Shown here: piece after piece, positions 35,687-47,061 of the stretch | How the letters are laid out: the number at the start of each line of letters is the position of its first letter | Position numbering within the stretch: the first letter of the stretch is position 1 | NCBI RefSeq assembly: GCF_001638985.1 | Contig: NW_017265165.1 | Span: 100,912 to 164,911, forward strand | Source of the DNA: Phycomyces blakesleeanus NRRL 1555(-) | Taxonomy: Eukaryota > Mucoromycota > Mucoromycetes > Mucorales > Phycomycetaceae | Direction: 5' to 3' | DNA: 64,000 nt | Program-made: the position numbers and the translations under genes | The notes under the pieces: generated by a model | The model's input: only the letters and a program-made list of their open reading frames with translations | Database searches by the model: none | Told to the model about the DNA's origin: nothing

Positions 35687-36680
35687 ATGAAGTACGCATC
35701 TGTAATTGGGGATTCAATTATTCGATTCTATGCAGATTACGTCGGGATTAAGGATCGCAATGAACTAACAACTCATCTCAAACGTGTACAGGCACTCTTA
35801 AATGAGGTATGCTTATTAACGTCTTGTATTTATGTTTATACCACCACTTCTTTAGAACAACCAAACCTACAGGTGTATCGACGAATTCAAATTTGCCTAC
35901 TCTCGTATGTGCGACCGGTTCTTTTACCCTGGGTTAATTGAAATCGGAAAGACTTCTAGTCCCCTTTTGATAGATCTTGGTTGTTGTGCAGGTATTTAAT
36001 CATTGAGGAGCAAAAAAAGCTATATGCTTGGCTGATATTGATAATCAACGATATGTCTATTATATGTTGCTTTCTCTATATTGTAAGGTGTTGATCTACG
36101 CAAGCTGATGCTTGATGGTTATCCTGTAAAATCATTAGTTGGCGTTGACCTGTCTGCTCGTTACATTGAATGCGGTTATGAATTGTGCCGTGATAAAGAC
36201 AAGTTACCGATTCGATTTCTCGCCGGAGATATATTTGATGAAAGCTTTTTATCTCTACACGGCCAAAACAATAATAACCTCAATATATACCGCCACAAAG
36301 CAAGTGTTGTCCACGCTGGTAGCTTGATACATCTTTTTCATTCAACTCAGCGTATATCTCAATTTCTACAGCGAGTTTGCTGTATGCTCTTGAAAGGCGG
36401 CTTATTTGTTGGTGCTCACGTAGCAAGTAATCGGACTACATCTGTATACCGTCCTTCAAGAGGTCACACAAAACAGTACATTGGCATCGACACCTTCCGC
36501 TCTCTGTTAGAGTCTCATGATTTTTCAAATATCGAAATCCAGACATCACCACGTCTATCCTTGGAGGAAGAGGAGGAAATAGACGACATTAGTATATTCT
36601 GGGTATCATTCTCTGCTGTCTACAATCCTCCTTCTTTAAAACCTCTCTCGCCCACCGTACATACCACCATAGAAGATTAA
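35687..36680 (+). CDS. Fungal class I SAM-dependent methyltransferase
   Basis: Exons 35687-35806, 35856-35991, 36088-36680 (282 residues). Motif I is LLIDLGCCAGVDLRKLMLDG, with the glycine-rich loop split by intron 2. Acidic motif II follows in SLVGVDLSARYIECGYEL, and a motif-III-like region in RFLAGDIFDE. SVVHAGSLIHLFHSTQRISQ and MLLKGGLFVGAHVA match a fungal family in which 'DLGxxxGQDVRKLxxDG' and 'GVDLxPEFIxLGYELFRD' are conserved. The substrate is unknown; relatives often act on small molecules. The acceptor TTCTTTAG at 35855 was chosen over a later CAG because only it keeps the frame open. The C-terminus after the Rossmann domain is short and Pro/Ser-rich. Confidence 0.82.
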
Positions 36681-37112
36681 TTTAAAATAAATTATTTAAC
36701 GTTTTTACTGTATTATAATACAATCTAAATATTTAAGCACTATAATATTTCTTTCTTTATTAGAAAACGCTCGAATTTCTTGGAGTATTTTTTTATATGG
36801 TGCACTTGGTCATTCAAAAAAATCGTTTTTTTCTTACTTCTTTAGCTTTTCTTACTTACATTGCATCTCAGTCACATTACTTGCTGAATGTATCTTTATT
36901 ATAGAAGTATTTTAACTCAAAGCTACTTTTCTTTCTTTCTGCCTTTCTCTCTCCCCACATTATACACCGGAATAGATTGCAGTGAATCTGTGGTTGATTT
37001 AATAAAAGAAAAAATGAACAAAAAAAGAAAAGAAAATAGGAGGAAAACGAGTGTCACATCCTTCCCCTTTTTTATTATTATATAAAAAAGAAAAAGCTTG
37101 TGTCATTCTTTA
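36681..37112. other. Intergenic between methyltransferase and carrier genes
   Basis: A 430-base spacer with T-rich promoter sequence just upstream of the carrier ATG. No gene seen. Confidence 0.5.
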
Positions 37113-38126
37113 ATGATGAGCATAGATGGCTACTCCCTTCTTGCTTCTAGTGTAGCAGCAATTGTTGCGCGTTTATGTACTCATCCAAGTAAGCGGTTTA
37201 ATCATATATTTTATTATCAATTTATAAAAAAAAACAATATACTCGACACAATCTAATGAATAATATTGCTGTTCTCAGTCGACACCATCAAGACGCGACT
37301 TCAAGTGGCTCCGCCATCAAATAACATTTCAAAGAATGCTTGGTTAAAGGAAGTCATCCTCCAACAGTCAGCACAGACACCTTTACGTCCAGCTTCTATT
37401 TTGTCTCTTTATCGAGGTCTTCCCGTCACACTCTTATTCAGTGTCCCAGCTCTATCTGTTTATCTATCATGCTATGAGTCTACCAAAACCTGGCTTCATA
37501 TCAACACTACCTCAATGCCACGTGATGCAATGATAAATCATGTTATATCTGGGGCAGTGGCTGAATTGGCTGCAGGTACACTTTTTACTCCTATGGAGGT
37601 TCTCAAGAACCGTCTCCAGACTGAACAGCGAAAACAGAAAGGAACGAGTGCTAGTGCATTAGCGCAAATTGTGTGGAATAAAGAAGGCATTCGTGGGTTC
37701 TTTCGTGGTTATGGAATGGGTCTGGCTGTGTTTATGCCTCACACTGTGATATATTTTGTTACCTACGAAAAACTCAAAGGACAGGCTGCTGCAATGTTGA
37801 AGAAAGATTCAGATCTTGGACAATTCCCGTTTAGTGTGTATCTTGTGTGTTCAGGTGTAGCCAGCGCAGCTGGTATAATTGTGTCTACACCTCTTGATGT
37901 CATCAAAACTAGATGGCAAGTGTCGGCTGCAGAGGAAGGAACATTGTTTCGAAAAGGACCCGTGGCGATTGCATGTCATTTGTGGTTGAACGAAGGTGGC
38001 TGGCGAGGCTTTTTCCGTAGTTTAGGGGCGCGGATAGCATGGGGATTGCCTACTACGATGATTAGTATGAGTGTTTTTGAATCTCTCAAAGATTTGCGGG
38101 GACGACATTTAAAGAATTCGGTCTGA
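37113..38126 (+). CDS. Mitochondrial carrier (SLC25) family protein
   Basis: Exons 37113-37188 and 37279-38126 (307 residues). Three repeats each carry the carrier signature: PIDTIKTRLQ (created by the splice junction), PMEVLKNRLQ and PLDVIKTRWQ, each followed by a ...GxxGFFRG-type segment (IRGFFRGYG, WRGFFRSLG). Six transmembrane helices are expected in the inner mitochondrial membrane. The transported substrate cannot be told from these motifs. The N-terminus is short with two adjacent ATGs (37113, 37116). It lies 430 bp downstream of the methyltransferase on the same strand; no functional link is evident. Confidence 0.9.
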
Positions 38127-38321
38127 ATGAACTTGATAGATTTAATATTCTAAAACAATAGAAAAAAAGGCTCGTATATATAAGGTCTAATTTGTGAATA
38201 TTCAATCCACTTTATTGTACTTTTTTAATAAAAAAAAATAGGGTAACCTAAATAAAGCAATAAAATAAATGCAATTGTTGGGACTCTAAGGGTAAACTAA
38301 AATTTACTAGGGTCAATAATG

Positions 38322-39001
38322 TTAAAAGATGAGTGCAACAACAAGTATCATTGAAGCAACAGCTATACTAATGCTAATCTTGAGACCACTTGCTGAGCTC
38401 ACAGTTGAGCTTGAGCTGTAGGAAGAGCTGGCTGACCGAGAAGCAGACTGGGCACTTGTGAGTGAAGAAATAACAGATGCCTGCTTAACATTGATAGCAT
38501 TACTGGCAGAGGCAGAGGCAGAGGCAGAGGCAGGAGCAGGAGCAGAGGCAGGAACTTCAGAAATAGCAGCAGCAAAGTTCTTAATCAACTGATCTTCCTG
38601 CTCCTCGTCAATCGCAATCACAGAAGCAACTGGAACATCGTCGACTTCTTCTTCGTTCAATGAAACACTCTCGGTACTATTGTCTTCCTCCTTATCGATC
38701 TCAGTATCAATGTCATGCCCGGACTTGGAGTCTTTGTCATTCTCATCCACAGTATCTACTTTGTCGTCTTCTCTGCCGCCATTGTCGTATACTGGGGTGT
38801 GGCTGTCGACAATTTTTGTCTTTGTCTTCCACACAGTCAAGACTTGTTCATCCTCATAATCATCATCATAATCATCCTCATCATCACCGGCACGTACTAG
38901 CCACACCTTTATAAATAATATGTAATAGGTATCAGATTTTTGAGCTTACCACACAACACAAGCGAGAGGAACAATATCAAATAGAGAAGCGAGTAATGCA
39001 T
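38322..39001 (-). CDS. Secreted acidic, Ser/Ala-rich protein with a GPI-anchor signal
   Basis: Exons in coding order 38950-39001 and 38322-38896 (208 residues). Splicing at GGCTAG/TACGTG makes the signal peptide MHYSLLYLILFLSLVLCVRA. A strongly acidic segment (GDDEDDYDDDYEDEQ and later DE-rich blocks) follows, then a low-complexity APAPASASASASAS region and a Ser-rich stalk. The C-terminus, ASGLKISISIAVASMILVVA, is hydrophobic and fits a GPI-attachment signal. It is probably displayed on the plasma membrane or cell wall. No domain recognised. An earlier acceptor would break the frame. Confidence 0.72.
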
Positions 39002-41867
39002 TGGAAGCCTCGTTATTTCTTGCTGGGTTTAAGGCCAAATAGATGAAAAATGTATGTGAGTGGACCAAAAGATGGAGAGGAAGGTGTAAGCACCGTGTCT
39101 AGAAACATCTTCCTTTTTATTCTATTTGTGCTGGCAATGGTATGGAGCAAGGCATGTATTAACGCTACCCGAGAAATCAGAAAAAGATGTGTATCTTCAA
39201 CATTGCTCACACTCGAATCGGTTTATATTACAAGTTTCGGCAGTATAGATGATCACCTTCTCTCGATTGTATATATACATATACGAGATCCACAGGCAGA
39301 TAAATAATAAGCAGTTGTGTATCTAGTGAGGTAACTGGCACGGCGAAAAGTATACTATCTCCAGCTCATTCTCAATTTAACCTATCCAAGTCAAGTCAAA
39401 CCAAACTAAGCAAAACTAAACTAAACCAAAGAAAAAATATATAATAACTTTTTTTGATCAGCATATGTAGTTATTTTGCCTTGTGTTGGATATTGAAACA
39501 AAAATTAATACATATAAAAGCTAGAATATAATAGTAGTTTTTGGGTAAATTTTGCAAATATCATTCTTAGTGTCTGTTCTTGGGTCAGTTGTACTTCTTT
39601 GCTACCTTGAGAAAAATAAATATCTCTAGTCTTTAAGGCTTATTTTAAGGGTATAGCCTTCTTGTTACCTAGCTATCTTCGCTATATTTAACTAATAAAC
39701 TAATCATCAGCTGTAGTCAAGTCTTACGCGTATAACGGCTTATAGAATTTTTGGTTTCCAAGAACAACACGACAATTCACGCTGGGGTTATAGACTTATT
39801 AAGCTCATATTATCTTTTATTTATGTAAAACAGTTCATTTCTTTAGGTCATGTATTAGGCATTTTGACCAGAAACTTTATTTCACTATAATTTTTCAAGT
39901 TGTTTCCACTTTACGCGTATGCATTCCTGAAGATTATATGTGTCTATAAATATGCAAATATTCTTTCTTTCTTTTTTTATCTTTATACGATATATACTCT
40001 AGTGAGTGCCGTATTGGGGCTATTTTAATCATCTTGTGGAAATATATATCACAATTATACTATAATTGAGGTACTGGTTGGATGAATTGTTAATTTTTTT
40101 GAATGGATATACATTTCTTCGTAAACATTAGTAGGTTACTCAGAGATTTGATTGACCAGAAAACTAGCTTGCACATAGGCCTGTTTCTGAATAAATAAAG
40201 CTTGATAGACATTAAATTGTATTAGCCAACCAACGAAAATATTCTTTAAAAATAAATTCAAAGGTACAATACAAATAAGCTATGCAATAGCATGATGTAT
40301 TCTTAAAAAGTAATTTCTTTTAAGATAGATGATCTTTTTGTTGTATTTATATTATATACTTCTTTTCAAAATCCAATGCTCATCCAAGACGAGCCTTTAG
40401 TATCGATTGTCGAATGTAACTTTGATATGTTGATCTGATCTGACATGTGCTGTACTGTAGGATGTAGATACTAAGGTACGATCTGGGCTGCATCAAATAT
40501 ATAGTAAGAAATTAATCTCAATCATACAAAACATTCCTCTGTGTCTAAAGTCTTTAACATAAAAGCAATTTTGTGCAATTAACTTATAAAACAAACACGT
40601 TTATACTTTAAATAATATTCCTCATACCACTCAGGATTAAGATCAATCACCATAACTATCGTATTGCTTTAAGTTGAGAATTATGGTAACTCGTCAAAGC
40701 GTTTTAAATATTGAAAATCTGACAGTCTTTGGAACAGCAGCCTTTTCTCTTTGAGTGCAGTCCATTAACAAAATCAAGTTTTAACCATTAGAAAGAAGGA
40801 TCAAGTATAGTATATACATTTTCTTTTCTTTGCTTTTATTTTTGTTTTGTAAAAATTAAATAAAAAAGCAAATAAAATATGGTGATATTTATATTACTAT
40901 AATTGTATAGATCGATACTTTCTGCAAAACCTTGCCAAGGAACTGTATATTCCTAGTCTATATTCAAATTGAAAAAATCCCAAAGAATAATTTTGTTGTA
41001 GAATAGTCCACTATGCAATAAACACCTGGAATACCTATCTATATGACTAAATGGGTACTTTCGGTGGTTTGGAAGGTAAACAAAATTGTATATAAATGAT
41101 GACGCATGTTGATACATTGATATACATGCATATATGCATATTGTGAATAAATTATATGTTCTTGGTTTATGTGAACATTAAATAAATTGATTTTGAATCT
41201 TATACAGGATATCTAAACCAGCAATATGTATGTGTAATATTTATTGTTATTATTATTTTGGATTCCTTTTGGAAAGCCAGGTGTTTTTATTTTGAAAGTG
41301 AAAACGGAAAAGGGCTTGAGATTTGAGAGCAACATTAGTGCTAAACTGGTTTGAATATTAATACATTAAGAGCAAAAGTCAAATAAATAAAATTTAAACA
41401 GATATTATACATATATATATATATATATGCGTATGTGTGTGTGTAAAGACTTACTGCAAGAATAATTAGATGTTTCCTTTGTCGACACCTCACTGGTTAA
41501 TTTAATGATTTCTCATCAATCACACCATAGGCAACGGATTCTTAATTTACATCGTGACTTGCGTATGTTTGGGATTGGCCAGAAAAACTGTGCTGAATAA
41601 GCACACTTCATAGTTCAAGACAAAATACAATCCGGCCGGTGGATATTGTTGCATTGTAAGAAATGGCAGGTATTAAACTACCGACCTTTGATGGAGTTTT
41701 ATCCCGGAACTGAAACTGACAGCATGGAATTAGTTTTCAAGTATGGGGACATCACCACTTGAGTAGATTTTGACAATCTGCTCACAATATTCGAAAGAAG
41801 GAGAACATGATGTCGACGACATTACCAATAAATTAAGTGTAATTTCTATTTCAGAAGACCAAAAAAA
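39002..41867. other. 2.9-kb intergenic region
   Basis: AT-rich with no assignable gene. An 85-codon ORF at 39050-39307 runs head to head with the GPI-protein gene but has no recognisable features. Confidence 0.5.
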
Positions 41868-41985
41868 AGAATAAGTATGGCACTGAGCAAATTCACCGTT
41901 TCGTTAAAGAAGGGGGTTCACTTCCTGTGGCTGCCAGAAGATGCAATCGTCTCATTTTACACCATATACAGATACTTTATTTGTA
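41868..41985 (+). pseudogene. Transposase-type helix-turn-helix fragment
   Basis: One frame reads KNKYGTEQIHRFVKEGGSLP followed by VAARRCN. This fits the N-terminal HTH of Tc1/IS630-type transposases and related proteins, where 'Y..eqi.rFi....eg.s...AA..cgI' is conserved. The frame closes soon after and no DDE part was found. It is a short, weakly supported relic. Confidence 0.35.
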
Positions 41986-42530
41986 AGTTCTTTGCGTATG
42001 CATTATTTTGGGAAAAAAGTTGGTATTTGAGTTATATTCTAAAGGCATATTGCCTACTTTAGCAATTGAGCTGAGGTACCAATCCCAACATTTATCTTAT
42101 AGACAAAGAGAATCATTTGTAAATTGTACATGCGATGTATTCTGAAAATGTGCTAAAAGAAAAAATAAAATATTCGCGAGAAACAATAGTTAAATATAAA
42201 ATTGAATAAAAAAACTATATTTCAAGCAGAGTATATATTTATTAGCTGTGGTATATGGGCCCAAAACAAGACACTATGGGGTGAATATGTTGCTTGTAGA
42301 GGTCCCAGATGCTTCGACAATCGTGATCTTCCACTTTTAGAAGCAATTTCAACATTTGGTTCTATATATTTCTAAACAATATGTAAGTAGTTTGGCTACT
42401 AACTTACTTTAAGAAATCATTGCATATTTACCTTGAATTTATTAATGACCTCTAAAGCAATATCCATATGTGTAGGAGTGTGATATGTAGTAGGCAGAGT
42501 GAATGATTATGATACATGTATACGCCATTT
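41986..42530. other. Intergenic
   Basis: No gene seen. It is the 3' flank of the repeat-family relic on the minus strand. Confidence 0.5.
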
Positions 42531-43640
42531 TCAAAATCCATTTGCATCCGTAGTAATATGACCATTGTACCTTTGTAGAACAAATATGATAAGGAGAGGA
42601 TATCGCACTACTTTTTCTATAACCTTACTTTGCACGAGAACATTAAAGGTCACTGATTCATACGCTTTTTTGGCACGACAGAGACATAGATGCAATTGAC
42701 GTCTCATAATTTCCAACGCACGTATCTTGTCTTTGTTAAATAGGGCTTGGGAAGCACTGAGCTTCTTTACTTCTCCATAACCTATTTCCACAACCTCTTC
42801 TTGGTGCTGATAATAGAGAATGTTGTCATGACGCAAGCTCTCGTTGTCAATATCATCTTGTTGTTTGAAGATCCAAGAAGTGTTGTCAAACTCAATTTGA
42901 GCTTGGTCGTGAGCAGAGAATAACGGACACAATAGTGTAGAAGCAGATAATGCAACTTGACTTAATTCCGATCATTTGCATTTAACTTTTGGTTTACCAT
43001 GCAGTAAATAATTGGAGGTAATAATATTATCGAGAGCCATTTGCTTCATGGTTGTGTATGTCTGTGGTCGTATACACAGTGTGCGTCTTTGCATAGCTCG
43101 TTTGAAGGCCTGAATATTTTTATGTACGTTCTCTGACAAACTATTGCTATCATTATCACCATCATCGTTCAATAAGAAAGGGCCATCCGCCTTAAAAATG
43201 GTAGAGGCATGCAAACGGGTGAGGTAATCTGTAGGGAACAATTGGTTTTCATCACATTTTTTATGGCAATAGCTACTAAGGCAGAAAAATGAGAATTTCG
43301 AATGGGTAGAGAAGTATGAGAAAAATCTCCAAGCTCGCACACCTCAATTCTGCAAGTATAGCCAACTGGTGTATCTATTAAATCAGATGGAAAGAACGAC
43401 GATGGTGAAGAAGTGGTATTACTATTGTTATCCTGTATTACATGAAAGAAAAATTAGCAGGGAAACTTCTACAAAATATGGCACTATACTTACATCAGCA
43501 GTAATTATTTCAGAGCATACAAAGTTTTCGTCTGTGGCAGGTCTGCAATTTCTTTTTTCTCGCGTTGAGGTAGAGGGTTGCTCAGATGTTGGTGCTGAAG
43601 GGTGTTCAGGCGTTTATTCCCTAGAACGTTTCTATGCATC
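42531..43640 (-). pseudogene. Degenerate member of a Mucoromycota-expanded protein family (GYGEVK motif)
   Basis: In coding order an N-terminal part (about 43640-43490: SEQPSTSTREKRN, CRPATDENFVCSEIITAD) is followed by a good GTAAGT...TACAG intron. A second block (about 43430-43290) contains TPVGYTCRIEVCELGDFS. A shifted frame follows with ENQLFPTDYLTRLHASTIF, then an isolated TGA at 42972-42974. The same frame continues with SQVALSASTLL, then EEVVEIGYGEVKK and DKIRALEIMRRQL. The overall plan, disordered start and central 'GYGEVK' resembles a large family of uncharacterised proteins in mucoralean genomes, as I recall it. At least one frameshift and one nonsense codon suggest decay. E-x-K is compatible with a PD-(D/E)xK nuclease fold, but this is speculation. 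Confidence 0.45.
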
Positions 43641-44017
43641 AACATAAATGTATATCGGATTAGCGTTGCAAAGATATATGTAGCCATTAATATCGGTTAC
43701 CTGGCTGGATGAACCTTTGTCCTGCGTTATTGTACTCTATTTATTATTCTATGCGACATCAGTTACTAATCACAGCGTGAATGTCGGTCCTTGAATTTAA
43801 CTCACTTGTACAATGTTTAATTGCTCAATTGTGTTATCCGAAATGTAGTTATTGGGACGTCTATATTTCCTAGTAGGTGGTAAAGTATTAACCAAATATG
43901 AGTCCTATCTACCAGGAAACATGAAATTTATTGATTATGGTCTCGATGAAATTTTGAGTTAGGTCAAAATAACGCCTAAGATACTGCTTTGATTTGGTTG
44001 AGAATTATGTATAATAA

Positions 44018-44119
44018 GAGCATCTCCAGTAGTATGCCAACTTTTATTTTATCTAAAGCCAAACACCGCCACTTTAGCTAAAATAAAAGTCGAGGTAAAA
44101 GCGACTTCTGGAGATGCTC
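44018..44119. mobile_element. 102-bp PIF/Harbinger-type MITE with TAA target duplication
   Basis: The ends are GAGCATCTCCAG and CTGGAGATGCTC, a perfect 12-bp inverted pair, flanked by TAA at 44015-44017 and 44120-44122. Inside, CTTTTATTTTATCTAAAG near the left is mirrored by CTTTAGCTAAAATAAAAG, so most of the element can fold into one hairpin. It has no coding capacity. A 3-bp TAA duplication with these ends fits Tourist-like (PIF/Harbinger) MITEs. It lies about 280 bp upstream of sulfiredoxin. Confidence 0.82.
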
Positions 44120-44361
44120 TAAGCCGTATGGACAAAATAATATTATATTGGAAAGAATCCTGTATTTTATTAAATGAGTTGAAAGTGGTATATAAAGGAC
44201 TGTCAGGGGAAAAGGGTTCGGACACACATTATGGATCATGTGACTAGGGTGACGCACGTATCACAAGACTTTTATTTTTTTATAACCGCCAATTATATCA
44301 TTGTGTAACCTTTAATATCCACCAGGCGGACTGTAACAAAAATGGTATAGACGGGTGAGTG

Positions 44362-44368
44362 TATATAA
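44362..44368 (+). promoter_or_regulatory. TATA box of the sulfiredoxin gene
   Basis: TATATAA lies 34 bp before the first in-frame ATG (44396) and 58 bp before the second (44420). Transcription starting about 30 bp downstream would fall around the first ATG. Confidence 0.45.
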
Positions 44369-44395
44369 GACCAGTCCCAAAGATTAAATTTTCTC

Positions 44396-44940
44396 ATGAT
44401 TTTACGCCTTGTTCGCACCATGTCCACCAAAACTACAGTCGATAACTTTTCAATCCACGGAAATGCGGTTTCAGAGGTAAGGATAACCTTAAAATCATTC
44501 AAATTTAGAAGAAAAAAAAAGAAACTCCTCTAAATATAATATTCTATATGGCATTTTCTTTTTATATTGTAGGTGTGCGATATACCACTTTCAGTCGTAA
44601 ACCGACCAATTCCCTCCCAGCTCGACCGTGCAAAGGTCGAGGAGATGAAGACGATTTTACAGACTGATACTAAAAAAGATGATCTGACACCTATTGTAAG
44701 ATAGCAATTGTGTGTATGGTACAAGTACAAGTACAAGTCGCTAATTTTGTGTTACAATTATAGGACATTCATCATGTCGAGTACAAAGGACAAGATTACT
44801 ATTTTGCGTTTGGTGGTTGCCATCGATGGGCTGCTCACAAAGAGTTGCAGAAGGAAACTATTAAAGGGAAATTAATTAGTACACCACCAAGTGTAATCAA
44901 CACATATCTTGGCTCGTCTTCTCCATTTAGGGAGACTTAA
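44396..44940 (+). CDS. SRX1: Sulfiredoxin
   Basis: Exons 44396 (or 44420)-44476, 44573-44695, 44764-44940. From the second ATG it is 118 residues; from the first it gains MILRLVRT. DIPLSVVNRPIPSQLDRAKV at the start and DYYFAFGGCHRWAAHKELQ with the FGGCHR catalytic loop (Cys79) are diagnostic, and the C-terminal NTYLGSSSP is also conserved. The enzyme uses ATP and thiol to reduce over-oxidised (sulfinic) 2-Cys peroxiredoxins and so restores peroxide signalling. Length fits the family. Both ATGs are in one frame. The longer form adds a short basic, hydrophobic start that could act as a weak mitochondrial signal. Which start is used is undecided. Confidence 0.95.
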
Positions 44941-45196
44941 AAAGACTATCGAGATAAATGTGAAAAAGATCATTTCTTGGAACTCTGTATATTCAATTGC
45001 TCACATAAATAATAAATCATAAACATTATAAATAATAAAGCCAGACAGGATTGTTTTTCGAGACCATTTATTGAATCGATAAGTGGGAAAATAACACTTA
45101 GTAAATTAGATAGATTGACTCTATAAGATTAAAGTGTGATATGTACAAAAAATGGGTGAAATATATAAATGAGGATGTTTCTTTTTTTTTTGGTTT
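44941..45196. other. Convergent 3' spacer between sulfiredoxin and permease
   Basis: 256 bases, AT-rich, with AATAAA-like sequences for both ends. No gene seen. Confidence 0.6.
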
Positions 45197-46683
45197 TTAG
45201 ACAATAATATGAGGCTCTTTTGTAGGCTCGTCGATGCTATTGTCTTCAATGTCGTTTTCAAACATCTCTTGTACTCCAGTTTCGGAAGGTAAGACGGCAT
45301 TCAAGAAAGAAGTAATAATAGCGGCGATACAGAATCCAGTACTGACAATCACCTCAACAGAGTCCAAGAAACCACGGAGGGCCTGGTTGGAACCCTCATA
45401 AGTAAGAACATAGCTGAACCAGTCTGGGACTAGGTTGACACCGAGACCAAGAGCCATTGCAGCAGATACGATAAAACGCTCGCGACGAGTCCATTCGAGA
45501 TAGGCTAAGATGCGGATACCAGCCACAGCAACAGTACTAAACAAGAATGTTGTCAGACCACCAATGGTTGCACTTGGTAATGCAAGGAAGACAGCTGAGA
45601 ACTTGGCAAAGATACCCATCAGCAACATGAAGAAGGCACACCAATAACCAGCAGTTCGGCTAGCACAGCGAGTCAGGGCAATGATACCGTTATTTTGAGC
45701 AAATGTAGAGAGGGGAAGACTAGTGCAACATCCTGCTAACAAAGAGTTGACACCATCGCAAAGAATACCGCCCTTGATTCTGCCTTCAAATTCAGGACCC
45801 TCGACTGGAGCACGAGATGCTTCACAAGAGGCAGTAATATCACCGACAGCTTCCACCACTGCCACCAGATATACGATTAGGAGCGGTATAATACCAGGAG
45901 CATATATGCTTAGGGGGAAACGCTTGACCCAGAGGAAGGTGGCAACGGGAGCACTGTCAATTGTACTGTGATCGATGTAGCCAGTAGCAGCGGCAACAAT
46001 AATACCAATAATTAGTCCAGCAACCATCTGAATATTCTTGAGGAAGGGCGAGCCAAAGTATTCAATGAGGACAATTGATACGTAGACGACCAAACCGAGA
46101 CCAAGATAAGCCGGGTCACCCCAGGGTTTAGCGTTGGGTGCACCAAGATTAGGGCAAACACTGTACATGCCGGTGGCCGGACGATCCATGCAAGAACCCG
46201 ATCCTCCTGCCCAGTCCTTGAATCCTGAAGCAATAAGAGATAGGCCGATCAAGAATACGGTCGTTCCGGTGACAATTGGAGGGAACATACGTTTGAGGGC
46301 CTTTGGTGGAAGGAGAGAAAGGCCCATTGGGAGAAGAGAGCACAGCATTGCTGTTCCGATAAAGGCACCAAGGCCTTGGGGACAGGGCAAATTAATGGTT
46401 GTTCCGTTCTCATCAATCATACTAGGACAAAATCCAGTCTTGTACATATTTCCAAATATAGAGTAGGCAAGCGGTACACTTGTGAAGGAAGTTCCAACCA
46501 CACTGAGAAGGCCAGTTCCGATACGAACACCACGGTAAGTGAAAGATGTGATCTGGACGGTTGTACAGATTGCGCTAACAATCAATGCTGAACTGATCAT
46601 GTACTGTCTATATTCCATGTCTAGGTTGAGGAAACCACCACCTCCAAGAATAATTGATGGCTGTTGATAGGTAAGTATATATG

Positions 46684-46717
<34 letters not shown>

Positions 46718-47061
46718 TGTATGTATGTATGTATGTATGTATTTACATATCTATCATAATTTTTTTTCAAATGTAAAGTACGTACCGTTACGACACCAGA
46801 CACCATGGCAAGGGCGTGTTGAAAGCCGAGAACGATAGATAGTAAGATGGGTAGGGGGGCATTGATGCCGAAGAATGGTGGAAGACGTCTTTTGGCTTTG
46901 AAGAAAAATGGAATATATGGCATGCAGAGGAAACCATATTCATAGTTTCCTAGCATAATTCGTCTGATTTTGTCACGATATTTTTCTCTGGCATCAAGTG
47001 GACCTGTAGACTCTGGCTGGACGACCTCGGTCTCGAGGATAGTGTCGTTTTTCTTTTCCAT
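45197..47061 (-). CDS. Uric acid/xanthine-type purine permease (NAT/NCS2 family)
   Basis: Exons in coding order 46786-47061 and 45197-46660 (579 residues). The NAT signature QNNGIIALTR occurs at about residue 420, in the same form as the fungal UapA/UapC group. LGFQHALAMVSGVVT joined by splicing to PSIILGGGGF matches TM1 of that family. EAVGDITASCEAS is the conserved TM8 substrate motif. Twelve to fourteen membrane helices are expected in the plasma membrane, importing purines with protons. The cytosolic tail is acidic. The intron carries a long TATG microsatellite. Specificity (uric acid versus xanthine) is inferred from the motif only. Confidence 0.92.
46682..46741. repeat. (TATG)n microsatellite in the permease intron
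   Basis: About 13 tandem tetranucleotides within the single intron (46661-46785) of the purine permease gene. Confidence 0.9.

Larger units (their letters stand above)
43641..44395. other. Intergenic: sulfiredoxin promoter region
   Basis: It contains the 102-bp MITE at 44018-44119 and the sulfiredoxin TATA box. Nothing else is recognised. Confidence 0.6.

Noticed and set aside
34356..38126. Sex (mating-type) locus around the HMG-like relic
   Set aside because: The flanking triose-phosphate transporter and RNA helicase genes typical of the mucoralean sex locus are not present nearby.
39050..39307. 85-codon plus-strand ORF head to head with the GPI-protein gene
   Set aside because: Overlaps the expected promoter of that gene and shows no domain. 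Probably chance.
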